From Coprococcus phoceensis (GTDB taxonomy: Bacteria; Bacillota; Clostridia; Lachnospirales; Lachnospiraceae): a stretch of DNA of 64,000 bases. Below the pieces are notes generated by a model. That model was not told the origin of the DNA. It saw only the letters and a list, made by a program, of their open reading frames with translations, and made no database searches. A program made the translations under genes and the position numbers. Below, piece by piece: positions 38,035 to 46,957 of the stretch (positions within the stretch are counted from its first letter, which is position 1; each line of letters opens with the position of its first letter). Where the stretch lies: contig NZ_FNWC01000007.1 of the NCBI RefSeq assembly GCF_900104635.1, forward strand, positions 682,001 through 746,000. The letters run 5' to 3'.

Positions 38035-39183
38035 ATGGCGACTTTAGAAGAGTTAAGAGCACAGTTAGATGGAATTGATAATGAGATCATCGAATTATAT
38101 AAAAAGAGAATGGATGTCTGTATGGAGATTGGAGACATCAAGATCAGTGCGGGCAATAAAGTGTTTGACAAGCAAAGGGAGCGGGAAAAACTGGCAGCAG
38201 TTGCCGCAAAGGTGACGGAGGAGTTTCACAAAAAAGGAGTGCAGGAACTGTTTGAACAATTGATGTCTTTAAGCCGCAAGCTGCAGTATCAGCTTTTGAC
38301 AAAACGGGGGGCGCTAGGAAGACTGCCGTTTATCGGCGTGGACAAATTAGATTGGGAGAATTCGAGAATTGTCTTTCAGGGAACGGAAGGAGCATATAGC
38401 CAGGCGGCGATGGAGATGTATTTTGGAAAAGATACCAATAGTTTTCATGTGCAGACTTTTCGAGATGCGATGGAGGCAATCGAAGAGGGATCGGCCGACT
38501 TTGCGGTACTTCCGATTGAGAACTCTTCTGCGGGTGCAGTCAATGAGGTGTATGATCTGCTTGTGGAATTTGAAAATTATATCGTAGGAGAAGTGGTTCT
38601 CCCAATCAATCATACATTATCAGGAGTGAAGGGAACGACATTAGACCAGATTGAACGTGTATATTCTCATCCACAGGCATTGATGCAGAGTGCAAAATTT
38701 TTGGACGCACACAGAGACTGGCAGCAGATCAGCGTGGCAAATACTGCTGTTGCCGCAAAAAAAGTATTGGAAGATCAAGATCAGAGAAAGGCTGCAATTT
38801 GCAGCGAATATGCAGCGCGCCTGTATGGATTGGAAATTTTGGAGGAGAAGATTAATCATAATGATAATAATTCCACGCGTTTTATTATCGTGACGAACCA
38901 AAAGATTTTTTTGAAGGATGCATCGAAGATCAGTATTTGCTTTGAAGTGTCACATGAAAGCGGAACGCTGTATCATCTGTTATCTCATTTTATTTATAAT
39001 AATCTGAGCATGACAAAGATTGAGTCAAGACCGGTGGAAGGACGTACCTGGGAATATCGGTTCTTTGTGGATTTTGAAGGAAATATGGCAGATGGGGCTG
39101 TGAAAAATGCGATCCGGGGATTGCGCGAGGAGTCTAAAAGCTTGAAAATTTTAGGAAACTATTCATCGAAAGAAGGCGTATAA
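38035..39183 (+). CDS. pheA: Bifunctional chorismate mutase/prephenate dehydratase
   Basis: 382 aa. Makes phenylpyruvate from chorismate. An AroQ-type chorismate mutase domain (about 1-90, LRAQLDGIDNEIIELYKKRM) is followed by prephenate dehydratase (about 105-285, FQGTEGAYSQAAM and NNSTRF). A C-terminal ACT domain has the ESRPVEGRTWEYRFF phenylalanine-binding segment (about 328-342). AGGAGG precedes it. A TATAAT-like box is at 37999-38004, but no convincing -35 and no T-box leader. The AAA ATPase gene starts 2 nt after its stop. Confidence 0.95.
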   Translation: MATLEELRAQLDGIDNEIIELYKKRMDVCMEIGDIKISAGNKVFDKQREREKLAAVAAKVTEEFHKKGVQELFEQLMSLSRKLQYQLLTKRGALGRLPFIGVDKLDWENSRIVFQGTEGAYSQAAMEMYFGKDTNSFHVQTFRDAMEAIEEGSADFAVLPIENSSAGAVNEVYDLLVEFENYIVGEVVLPINHTLSGVKGTTLDQIERVYSHPQALMQSAKFLDAHRDWQQISVANTAVAAKKVLEDQDQRKAAICSEYAARLYGLEILEEKINHNDNNSTRFIIVTNQKIFLKDASKISICFEVSHESGTLYHLLSHFIYNNLSMTKIESRPVEGRTWEYRFFVDFEGNMADGAVKNAIRGLREESKSLKILGNYSSKEGV

Positions 39184-39184
39184 A

Positions 39185-40471
39185 ATGAGAACAAAGGAAC
39201 TGATGCTATACAAACATATGGAACATGAAGAGCTTTTGCGTGATATGACATTTTTAATGGAAAATTGTGACAGCGAATATTACAATAAAGAAGATATGGC
39301 AGGACTTTTATTTGAATGTGTGAATGAACTGCTGGAGCTGGCAGCGGGATATGGGTTTGAAGGAAACCTTTGGCATAATTACCTGACATTTCTTTTGGTA
39401 AATGACGAGAATGCATACAGTACAGAGTGTGAGATTGTAGGCGAAATTGAGGGAAGCATCAACACGATCACGCTGCATGATTTTGAGATTTTCCGAGAGC
39501 TGTTTGCATATGATTTTACTATTTTAGAGAAGGCACTGGGGGTGAAGTGCCTTTCTGTACTGATGCACTATGAGAATGTCAAAGGACATGGGAAGGTATT
39601 CAATAAAAGAATCCGAGACCGTATCTGTGAGCTGAGCGAAAAGCTTGGAACATGTGAGAATGCAGAGGAATTCAAATGTACGATGACACAGTTTTATAAA
39701 GAATTCGGAGTGGGTAAGTTTGGGCTGCACAAGGCATTTCGTATCGAGCATACAGAAGCTGGGGCAGATATTGTCCCGATCACGAAGATTGCCCATGTAC
39801 ATCTGGATGACCTTGTGGGATATGAAATTGCAAAAAAGAAACTGATTGAGAATACAGAGGCATTTGTGAAAGGGAAAAAGGCGAATAACTGCCTGCTGTT
39901 CGGAGATGCAGGAACAGGAAAGTCTACTTCAATCAAGGCAATATTGAATCAGTATTATGATCAGGGACTTCGAATGATTGAGGTGTATAAACATCAGTTT
40001 CAGGATTTAAACGATGTGATTGCTCAGATAAAAAACAGAAACTATAAGTTCATTATCTATATGGACGATCTGTCTTTTGAGGAGTTTGAAATTGAATATA
40101 AATATCTCAAAGCAGTGATTGAGGGCGGATTGGAAAAGAAACCGGATAACATTTTAATCTATGCGACTTCAAACAGGCGGCATCTTGTGAGGGAAACATT
40201 TCGCGATAAGTCTGACCGAGATGAGGAATTGCATACGAACGATACTGTTCAGGAAAAATTATCACTGGTGGCAAGATTTGGAGTGACAATCTATTTTGGA
40301 GGTCCAAGTAAGAAAGAATTTCAGCAGATTGTGAAGACATTAGCTCAGAAAAATCAAATTAATATGCCGGAGGAAGAGCTTCTTCTAGAAGCCAATAAAT
40401 GGGAGTTAAGTCACGGCGGTCTGTCAGGCAGAACCGCGCAGCAGTTCATAGATTATCTTCTTGGAAAATAA
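39185..40471 (+). CDS. AAA+ ATPase, DUF815 family
   Basis: 428 aa. The N-terminal half is helical with no clear family. The C-terminal part (about 215-428) is a P-loop ATPase of the DUF815 type with Walker A GDAGTGKSTS (about 238-247), Walker B-like IIYMDDLSFEEFE (about 293-305) and a sensor region YATSNRRHLVRETF. Role unknown. Close behind pheA, probably by chance; a terminator follows. Confidence 0.85.
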   Translation: MRTKELMLYKHMEHEELLRDMTFLMENCDSEYYNKEDMAGLLFECVNELLELAAGYGFEGNLWHNYLTFLLVNDENAYSTECEIVGEIEGSINTITLHDFEIFRELFAYDFTILEKALGVKCLSVLMHYENVKGHGKVFNKRIRDRICELSEKLGTCENAEEFKCTMTQFYKEFGVGKFGLHKAFRIEHTEAGADIVPITKIAHVHLDDLVGYEIAKKKLIENTEAFVKGKKANNCLLFGDAGTGKSTSIKAILNQYYDQGLRMIEVYKHQFQDLNDVIAQIKNRNYKFIIYMDDLSFEEFEIEYKYLKAVIEGGLEKKPDNILIYATSNRRHLVRETFRDKSDRDEELHTNDTVQEKLSLVARFGVTIYFGGPSKKEFQQIVKTLAQKNQINMPEEELLLEANKWELSHGGLSGRTAQQFIDYLLGK

Positions 40472-40473
40472 AG

Positions 40474-40509
40474 AAAGGGGTGAAAGTTTCGAATGACTTT
40501 CACCCTTTT
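40474..40509. terminator. Bidirectional terminator between DUF815 ATPase and rqcH
   Basis: GGGGTGAAAGT (40477-40487) pairs with ACTTTCACCCT (40496-40506, one G-U), flanked by A-run on the left and T-run on the right, giving a U-tract in both directions. Confidence 0.85.
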
Positions 40510-40516
40510 AAATGCT

Positions 40517-42253
40517 TTAATCAATCTGTTGAATTCCGGAAATATCGGAATCGATCATCAGAGAATAGTTGGTGTAATATACGACAAATCCAGGTTTTCC
40601 ACCGGACGGTTTTTTGACATGTTTTTTCTCAATGTAGTCAATCTCTACTTTTTCATTTCCGCGGTTCTTAGAGTAGTAGGCCGCAAGTTTTCCAGCTTCC
40701 TCAAAAGTCCGGTCTGGCAGCTCCTCGCCATTGGTTTTCACGATGACATGAGATCCCGGACAGCCTTTTGCGTGGAACCACCAGTCGTTTCCAACAGCGA
40801 AATGGAAAGTCAGTTCGTCGTTTTGCAGATTATTTTTTCCAACATACATATGATAGCCATCGCTGGAAATATAGTGGAATGGTTTACTTGTAATCTTTAC
40901 TTTTTTCTTTGTGAATTTTCGCCTTACATATCCGGCGCCGATTAATTCTTCTTTAATCTGAGTCAGATCGTCTTCACTCAATGCAATGTCAAGTGCGTTG
41001 CTGACAGATTCAAGATAAGTGATATCTTCCTGCGTTTCCTGAATTAGAGAGGAAAGCACCTCGAAAGTTCGTTTCTGTTTATTATACTTGTCAAAATATT
41101 TTTGCGCATTTTCGCCAGGTGTCTTTGTAGGATCAAGTGGGATTTTCACCATCTCATTTGTATAGTAGTTCAAAGCATCCAGCTGTTTTGCACCGGGCTC
41201 TAAATTGTAGCCGTAGGTGTTGATCAATTCTCCGTATATGCGGTATTTATCACGGTTCAGAGTGTCTTTGAGTTGTTTGGACTGCAAATCATATTTTTTC
41301 CGGTTTCGTTCTAATGCGGTCTGCACAATTTTCCGAAGGTCTACCGATTTTTGGCGAATCCGTGTCAATGTATTTCTGGAAGCGTAGTAAATCTCCAAGA
41401 CGTTTGACATGGAGTCGAATGTTTTTGCCTCATACATCGGAAAATGCGATAATGGCAGTGCGCAGAATTCTTTTGGTTCCGCACCGTTATAGTAGATTAC
41501 CGGATGAAAATCACCTTTGATTACCGGGTCAAAAAATAAAGTAAATTGTTTATATAAATGAATCAATACATCTTCTGACAGCTCTTTTGGTGTGACTTCA
41601 GAATCAATTCTGGCAATATAGCAGATTTCTTCTGCTACAACAGGGCTGATGCCGGTAAAGCTTGTGTAGATCGCTTTTCCAAGAGGGGTAGGTTTTGCAA
41701 TCAAAGTTGATACAAAGTCGGCGAAAGAAATATCCAGTGGATCTGATTTTTCCATCGTATCCGGAATGAAATACTCGCGCCCCGGAAGTACTTCGCGAAC
41801 AGAACTCATCTGTGCGGAGACGTGTTTGATACTGTCGATAATCTTGTTGTCTTCCGTACAGAAAATGATGTTGCTATGTTTTCCCATAATCTCAATGATC
41901 AGATATTTTTTGCACAAATCACCAAGTTCATCCAGATGTTCGACTTCAAACCGAATGATACGTTCTAATTTAGGTTGTGTAATTGCCGTAATTCGCCCGT
42001 TATTAATGTGTTTTCTTAAAAGCATACAGAAATTCGGTGCGGTCATTGGACTTGGCTTGTTGGTCTCAGTTAGATAAATAAGCGGAAGTGAAGCACTTGC
42101 GGATATGGAAAGCCTCTTTTGCCCTTTGGGTGTCTTGATTGTCAGAAGAAGCTCATCGGTCTCAGGCTGTGCAATCTTATTGATTCTGCCGTCTAATAGG
42201 TTCTCTCTTAATTCATGTACGATATTTGCAATTGTAATTCCGTCAAAAGCCAT
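40517..42253 (-). CDS. rqcH: NFACT-family ribosome quality control factor RqcH
   Basis: 578 aa. Binds stalled 50S subunits and recruits tRNA-Ala to add alanine tails that mark stalled peptides. N-terminal NFACT-N domain (MAFDGITIANIVHELRENL, with GRINKIAQPETDEL), helical coiled-coil middle (about 275-430) and C-terminal NFACT-R domain (HFAVGNDWWFHAKGCPGSHVIVKT region) are in the right order. AAAGGA precedes the ATG. Long annotated as fibronectin-binding protein. A 226-nt structured leader lies upstream. Confidence 0.93.
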   Translation of the reverse strand: MAFDGITIANIVHELRENLLDGRINKIAQPETDELLLTIKTPKGQKRLSISASASLPLIYLTETNKPSPMTAPNFCMLLRKHINNGRITAITQPKLERIIRFEVEHLDELGDLCKKYLIIEIMGKHSNIIFCTEDNKIIDSIKHVSAQMSSVREVLPGREYFIPDTMEKSDPLDISFADFVSTLIAKPTPLGKAIYTSFTGISPVVAEEICYIARIDSEVTPKELSEDVLIHLYKQFTLFFDPVIKGDFHPVIYYNGAEPKEFCALPLSHFPMYEAKTFDSMSNVLEIYYASRNTLTRIRQKSVDLRKIVQTALERNRKKYDLQSKQLKDTLNRDKYRIYGELINTYGYNLEPGAKQLDALNYYTNEMVKIPLDPTKTPGENAQKYFDKYNKQKRTFEVLSSLIQETQEDITYLESVSNALDIALSEDDLTQIKEELIGAGYVRRKFTKKKVKITSKPFHYISSDGYHMYVGKNNLQNDELTFHFAVGNDWWFHAKGCPGSHVIVKTNGEELPDRTFEEAGKLAAYYSKNRGNEKVEIDYIEKKHVKKPSGGKPGFVVYYTNYSLMIDSDISGIQQID

Positions 42254-42283
42254 AATGTAAATCGTCCTTTCATATTTTAGAGG

Positions 42284-42471
42284 TACTGTTCACTCCTAAC
42301 CACCACCATATGCGCACTCGTCGTGCTTTCGCACTCCAGTCCCGCACTTTGTGCTAAGACTGCTTATTGGGTGGCGGTTACGAGTTACACTTCGTAGCAA
42401 AAACAGAAATTCGCCTTTTACATGCAGGCATGACAATGCAAATCTCTGTTTTAGCTGCGGAGTGAACAGTA
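42284..42471 (-). ncRNA. Candidate structured leader RNA or palindromic repeat upstream of rqcH
   Basis: The 330-nt gap between rqcH and yicC holds one compact structure. The outer stem is 13 bp perfect (42284-42296 with 42459-42471). Helix A (42394-42407 with 42445-42458, one A-A mismatch and one G-U) abuts it directly. Helix B (42297-42307 with 42370-42380, one mismatch) abuts the other side, making a three-way junction with one 13-nt single strand (42381-42393). Inside helix B are a GTGC/GCAC hairpin whose loop reads GAAA (GNRA type) only on the minus strand (42323-42334), and a two-part hairpin (42337-42362). No protein is encoded. The alternative is a MITE-like palindromic repeat. Confidence 0.6.
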
Positions 42472-42485
42472 ACCATATAGATGTT

Positions 42486-42514
42486 AGTATACACGAAATG
42501 AAGGGGAGTTTCAA
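42486..42514 (-). promoter_or_regulatory. SigA-type promoter of rqcH
   Basis: Minus strand TTGAAA (42509-42514), 17-nt spacer, TATACT (42486-42491). Predicted start near 42479, about 8 nt before the structured element. Its -35 touches the -35 of the divergent yicC promoter. Confidence 0.68.
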
Positions 42515-42543
42515 TTGACGTTTGTTTTTAAATGACTTATAAT
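42515..42543 (+). promoter_or_regulatory. SigA-type promoter of yicC-gmk-rpoZ
   Basis: TTGACG (42515-42520), 17-nt spacer, perfect TATAAT (42538-42543). Confidence 0.75.
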
Positions 42544-42582
42544 GAAATGTAACATAAAAAGACAAGCAAAGAGGTTAACAAT

Positions 42583-43461
42583 ATGATGAAAAGTATGACA
42601 GGCTTTGGAAGATGTGAGGTGTCTGAAGGACAACGTAAATTTACGGTAGAGCTAAAGGGCGTGAACCACAGATACTTAGATGTCAATATCCGTATGCCGA
42701 AGAAATTGAATTTTTTTGATGCCTCCATCCGCAGCCTGCTGAAGCAGTATGCACAGCGAGGGAAAGTAGATATTTTTATTACATATGAAGACATGTCAGA
42801 GAATCAGGCCGCATTAAAATATAACGCTGCATTGGCTGAGGAGTATCTGCAGTATTTTAAGCAGATGGAAGAGGCATTTTCATTGGAGAATGATATTCGT
42901 GTTTCTACCTTGTCGCGTTGTCCGGAAGTACTTACGATGGAAGAGCAACCGGAGAATGAGGAAGAACTTTGGAACGGATTGAAGAAGGCCTTGGAAGGAG
43001 CGTTTACACAATTTGTGGAGACAAGAATTGTGGAAGGCGAGAATCTGAAAAAAGACATTAATGTGAAATTGGATGAATTGCTTGCATTAGTTGAAGCAAT
43101 CGAAGAGCGCTCACCGGAGATCATTTCTGAATATCGTGCGAAGCTGGAATTGAAAGTGAAGGAACTTTTGGAAGATGTACAGATGGATGAGAGCAGACTG
43201 GCTGCCGAGGTGATTCTGTTTGCGGACAAGATCTGCACAGATGAGGAGACGGTCAGACTGAGAAGTCACATTGAACATATGAGAACCACATTAGAAGCGG
43301 GAGAGGGAATCGGTCGAAAACTGGACTTTATTGCACAGGAGATGAACCGTGAAGCGAACACGATTTTGTCAAAGGCGAATGATATTGAAGTATCGAATCA
43401 TGCGATTGATCTGAAGACAGGAATTGAAAAGATCAGAGAGCAGATTCAGAATATCGAATAA
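42583..43461 (+). CDS. yicC: YicC family endoribonuclease-like protein
   Basis: 292 aa, normal length. The N-terminus MKSMTGFGRCE and the C-terminus TILSKANDIEVSNHAIDLKTGIEKIREQIQNIE are family signatures. YicC proteins act as ribonucleases in other bacteria and are commonly next to gmk. Two ATGs are adjacent (42583 and 42586); AGAGG lies upstream of both and either gives a full protein. Confidence 0.93.
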   Translation: MMKSMTGFGRCEVSEGQRKFTVELKGVNHRYLDVNIRMPKKLNFFDASIRSLLKQYAQRGKVDIFITYEDMSENQAALKYNAALAEEYLQYFKQMEEAFSLENDIRVSTLSRCPEVLTMEEQPENEEELWNGLKKALEGAFTQFVETRIVEGENLKKDINVKLDELLALVEAIEERSPEIISEYRAKLELKVKELLEDVQMDESRLAAEVILFADKICTDEETVRLRSHIEHMRTTLEAGEGIGRKLDFIAQEMNREANTILSKANDIEVSNHAIDLKTGIEKIREQIQNIE

Positions 43462-43479
43462 AGGGAAAGGATAAGAAGG

Positions 43480-44112
43480 ATGAAAAAGAGAGGAATTTTG
43501 ATCGTAGTCTCAGGATTTTCAGGAGCAGGGAAAGGGACTGTGATGCGAGCGCTGCTTGAAAAATATGATAATTACGCATTATCTATCTCAGCAACTACAA
43601 GAAATCCGCGAGAAGGAGAAGTAGATGGAAGGGAATATTTTTTCAAAACGACAGAAGAATTTGAAAAAATGATTGCACAAGATGAGTTAATAGAGTATGC
43701 TAGATACGTGAATAATTATTATGGCACACCAAAAGCCTATGTGGAAGAACAGCTTGCAGCCGGAAAAGACGTGATTCTGGAGATTGAGATTCAGGGTGCT
43801 TTGAAAGTGAAAGAAAAATTTCCACAGACACTGTTGTTGTTTATAACTCCACCGAATGCTTCGATTTTGAGAGAGCGTTTGATTGGAAGAGGAACGGAGA
43901 CGATGGATGTCATTGAATCCAGAATGCAAAGAGCAGCAGAAGAGGCTGAGGGAATGCAGGAGTATGACTATCTGATCATCAACGATGATTTGGATACCTG
44001 CGTGCAGGAGATGCATAATATTATTGAGGGTGAACACAACAGAAGTTTCCGCAATGGAAATTTTATGTGTCAGATAAAAGAAGAATTAAATGGGAATTTG
44101 AAAGGAGAATAA
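43480..44112 (+). CDS. gmk: Guanylate kinase
   Basis: 210 aa. Phosphorylates GMP. P-loop SGFSGAGKGTV (about 10-20), GMP-binding TTRNPREGEVDGREYFF (about 37-53), and EIEIQGALKVK are as expected. AGAAGG precedes the ATG. It lies in the usual yicC-gmk-rpoZ order of Firmicutes. Confidence 0.97.
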   Translation: MKKRGILIVVSGFSGAGKGTVMRALLEKYDNYALSISATTRNPREGEVDGREYFFKTTEEFEKMIAQDELIEYARYVNNYYGTPKAYVEEQLAAGKDVILEIEIQGALKVKEKFPQTLLLFITPPNASILRERLIGRGTETMDVIESRMQRAAEEAEGMQEYDYLIINDDLDTCVQEMHNIIEGEHNRSFRNGNFMCQIKEELNGNLKGE

Positions 44113-44115
44113 TAC

Positions 44116-44358
44116 ATGTTACATCCATCTTACACAGATTTGATGAAAGTAGTCAATCAAGACGTAGAGGAAGGGGCAACTAAGATTGTAAACAGCCGTT
44201 ATTCGATTGTTTTGGCAACTTCAAAAAGAGCAAGACAGATTATCGGCGGAGAATTACCTTTAGTACCAACAAAGCATGGTGAGAAACCACTTTCGATTGC
44301 AATTGATGAATTGAATAATGGAAAGATTAAGATCATTGCAGAAGATACAGAAGAATAG
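44116..44358 (+). CDS. rpoZ: RNA polymerase omega subunit
   Basis: 80 aa. Helps assemble RNA polymerase. The segment NSRYSIVLATSKRARQII is typical, and the C-terminus KPLSIAIDELNNGKIKI fits the family. Starts 3 nt after gmk with GAAAGGAG upstream. Confidence 0.95.
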   Translation: MLHPSYTDLMKVVNQDVEEGATKIVNSRYSIVLATSKRARQIIGGELPLVPTKHGEKPLSIAIDELNNGKIKIIAEDTEE

Positions 44359-44428
44359 ATAAAAGATATGATGAGGCGGATGCGTAGTGGAGTATCTGCC
44401 TCAATAACTATATAGGAGAAATGAGACT

Positions 44429-45751
44429 ATGAATATATTATTTGTATCACTAGGATGTGATAAGAATCTTGTCGATACGGAGGTGATGCTTGGACTGTTG
44501 GCGTCTAGAGGACACCAGATGGTGGACAGCGAAGAGATCGCAGATGTCATTGTCATTAATACATGCTGCTTTATCCACGATGCAAAAGAGGAGAGTATCC
44601 AGACGATTCTTGAGATGGCAGAATATAAGAAAGCCGGTTCATGCAAGGCGTTAATTGTCACAGGTTGTCTTGCACAGCGATATAAGCAGGAGATCATCGA
44701 TGAGATTGAGGAAGTGGATGCAGTGCTTGGAACGACTTCTTACGATAAGATTGTGGAAGCGATTGACGAGGCACTTGCAGGGCACACAAGTGTGGAGATG
44801 ACTGACATTGATGCGCTTCCGCTTGTGGAGAGCAAGCGCCTTGTGACGACAGGAGGACATTTTGCTTATCTGAAGATTGCAGAAGGGTGTGATAAACACT
44901 GTACATATTGTATCATTCCCAAAATCCGCGGAAACTTTAGAAGTGTTCCTATCGAACGACTTCTGAAAGAGGCGGAAGATCTGGTGGCACAGGGAGTAAA
45001 AGAGATTATTCTAGTGGCACAGGAGACAACACTTTATGGAAAAGATCTCTATGGTGAAAAATCATTGCACAAGTTGCTGAGAGAGCTTTGCAAAATCAGT
45101 GGATTACGCTGGATCCGTATTTTATACTGCTATCCGGAAGAGATTACAGATGAATTGATTCAGGTAATCAAAGAAGAGGATAAGATCTGTAACTACCTGG
45201 ATCTTCCGATTCAGCATGCAAGTGATGGAATCTTAAAACGAATGGGCAGAAGGACTTCAAAAGAACAGCTGGTTGAAATTATTGGAAAACTACGAAAAGA
45301 AATACCGGATATCGCAATCCGTACTACATTGATTACCGGTTTCCCGGGAGAGACACAGGAACAACACGAAGAATTGATGGAGTTTGTAGATGAGATGGAA
45401 TTTGACCGCCTTGGTGTGTTTACATATTCACCGGAAGAAGATACGCCGGCTGCTGTGATGCCGGATCAGATTCCAGAGGACGTCAAGGAAGACCGTCAGG
45501 CAGAACTGATGGAATTGCAGCAGGAGATTGCGTTTGATCTTGCGGAAGAGATGATCGGGCGGGAAGTGCTTGTCATGATCGAGGGAAAAGTGGCAGATGA
45601 AAATGCATATGTAGGAAGAACTTACAAGGATGCTCCAAATGTAGATGGGCTTATCTTTGTAGAATCAGAAGAGGAATTAATGTCGGGAGATTTCGCACGT
45701 GTCAGAATCACCGGCGCATTAGAATATGATTTGATGGGAGAGATTATATAA
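44429..45751 (+). CDS. rimO: Ribosomal protein S12 methylthiotransferase RimO
   Basis: 440 aa radical SAM enzyme. Methylthiolates an Asp of S12. The UPF0004 N-terminal domain (VSLGCDKNLVDTEVMLG with its cluster Cys residues) is followed by the radical SAM motif CDKHCTYC (about 153-160) and a C-terminal TRAM domain (about 370-440). TAGGAG precedes it. The stop overlaps the pgsA start by one base. Confidence 0.96.
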   Translation: MNILFVSLGCDKNLVDTEVMLGLLASRGHQMVDSEEIADVIVINTCCFIHDAKEESIQTILEMAEYKKAGSCKALIVTGCLAQRYKQEIIDEIEEVDAVLGTTSYDKIVEAIDEALAGHTSVEMTDIDALPLVESKRLVTTGGHFAYLKIAEGCDKHCTYCIIPKIRGNFRSVPIERLLKEAEDLVAQGVKEIILVAQETTLYGKDLYGEKSLHKLLRELCKISGLRWIRILYCYPEEITDELIQVIKEEDKICNYLDLPIQHASDGILKRMGRRTSKEQLVEIIGKLRKEIPDIAIRTTLITGFPGETQEQHEELMEFVDEMEFDRLGVFTYSPEEDTPAAVMPDQIPEDVKEDRQAELMELQQEIAFDLAEEMIGREVLVMIEGKVADENAYVGRTYKDAPNVDGLIFVESEEELMSGDFARVRITGALEYDLMGEII

Positions 45752-46296
45752 TGAATTTACCAAATAAGCTGACGGTACTGAGAGTTTTAATGATTCCATT
45801 TTTTGTTGTATTTATGATCACACCTTTGGCAGAAGGGAATGGAAAGTATATTGCACTTGCACTGTTTTGTATTGCAAGCCTGACAGATATGCTGGATGGA
45901 AAGATTGCCAGAAAGCATAATCTTGTGACGAATTTTGGAAAATTTATGGATCCGCTTGCGGATAAATTACTGGTATGTTCTGCGATGATCTGCCTGATTG
46001 AGACAGGAAAGTTGCAGGCATGGATTGTTTTGATCATCATTGCACGTGAGTTTATCATCAGTGGTTTCCGACTTGTAGCGTCTGATAATGGGATTGTTAT
46101 TGCCGCAAGCTATTGGGGAAAATTTAAAACAGTATCTCATATGGCGATGATCATTCTCTTGATATTGGATATTCAAAATCCGATTATGCAGACAATTACA
46201 ACTGTTGTTGTATGGATTGGACTGATTTTGACAGTGGTTTCTCTTGTGGATTACATTGTGAAGAATAAACAGGTATTGACACAGGGTGGAATGTAA
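45751..46296 (+). CDS. pgsA: CDP-diacylglycerol-glycerol-3-phosphate 3-phosphatidyltransferase
   Basis: 181 aa membrane enzyme. Makes phosphatidylglycerol phosphate. The CDP-alcohol phosphotransferase signature is intact: D-x2-D-G-x2-A-R-x8-G-x3-D-x3-D spanning TDMLDGKIARKHN to FMDPLADK (about 47-71). Five or so hydrophobic helices. It shares TAATG with the end of rimO. A CinA-like gene follows, an arrangement common in Firmicutes. Confidence 0.95.
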   Translation: MNLPNKLTVLRVLMIPFFVVFMITPLAEGNGKYIALALFCIASLTDMLDGKIARKHNLVTNFGKFMDPLADKLLVCSAMICLIETGKLQAWIVLIIIAREFIISGFRLVASDNGIVIAASYWGKFKTVSHMAMIILLILDIQNPIMQTITTVVVWIGLILTVVSLVDYIVKNKQVLTQGGM

Positions 46297-46312
46297 AAGA
46301 AGGATGAAGATC

Positions 46313-46774
46313 ATGTTGGAAGAAGAAATTGTAAAAAAATTATTGGAAAAGCAGTATACAGTGACAACGGCAGAATCCTGTACGGGCGGTCTTCTGGCAG
46401 GAAGAATTTTGAATGTTCCGGGGGCATCGTCTGTGTATAACGAAGGACACATTACCTATTCCAATGAGGCAAAAGAGCGCCTGTTGGGGGTTTCCCATGG
46501 GACACTCGTAAGGTACGGAGCGGTCAGCAGGCAGACGGCCGAGGAGATGGCACGTGGAGCGGCGAAGGCGGCGAAGGCAGAGATAGGACTTAGCACGACC
46601 GGAATTGCGGGCCCGGGAGGCGGAACAAAAGAAAAGCCGGTTGGTCTTATCTATGTGGGATGTTGTATTGGTACAGAGACCTATGTCAAAGAATGTCGTT
46701 TTCATGGAACAAGAGAAGAAAACAGAAATGCGGCTGTGGAAGCGGCGCTGAAATTGTTGGAGGAAAATTTATAG
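46313..46774 (+). CDS. CinA-like nicotinamide-nucleotide amidase (C-terminal domain only)
   Basis: 153 aa. Deamidates nicotinamide mononucleotide in other bacteria. Carries AESCTGGLLAGRI (about 20-32) and STTGIAGPGGGT. The larger N-terminal domain of full-length CinA is absent, as in many stand-alone versions. The start ATG at 46313 is 9 nt after AGAAGG; the in-frame ATG at 46304 directly abuts that site and the one at 46286 precedes it. Confidence 0.9.
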   Translation: MLEEEIVKKLLEKQYTVTTAESCTGGLLAGRILNVPGASSVYNEGHITYSNEAKERLLGVSHGTLVRYGAVSRQTAEEMARGAAKAAKAEIGLSTTGIAGPGGGTKEKPVGLIYVGCCIGTETYVKECRFHGTREENRNAAVEAALKLLEENL

Positions 46775-46957
46775 TCATATTCAACAAGGAAAGTGTTTTT
46801 ACAGAAAAACAATTTTTTATAATGTCGAATTATAAAAAATATGAAAAAAAATATAGACGAAAAGAGAAGTTTGTGAGAAAATAAGAATATATATGGCGTT
46901 AAAGTTCTAACAAACACCATAGAGAAAAAATCATACATATTTGAAAGGAGTTTTATC

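Noticed and set aside
42284..42471. CRISPR or insertion sequence
   Set aside because: There is one copy only, no direct repeats and spacers, and no transposase reading frame; the symmetry is that of a folded structure.
46775..46957. Strong promoter for the scaffold/GGGtGRT genes
   Set aside because: A TATAAT box at 46818-46823 is present but no good -35 at 17 nt, and the AT-rich DNA offers many false boxes, so no promoter is listed. The leader is about 130 nt and shows only a weak inverted repeat (46893-46920).
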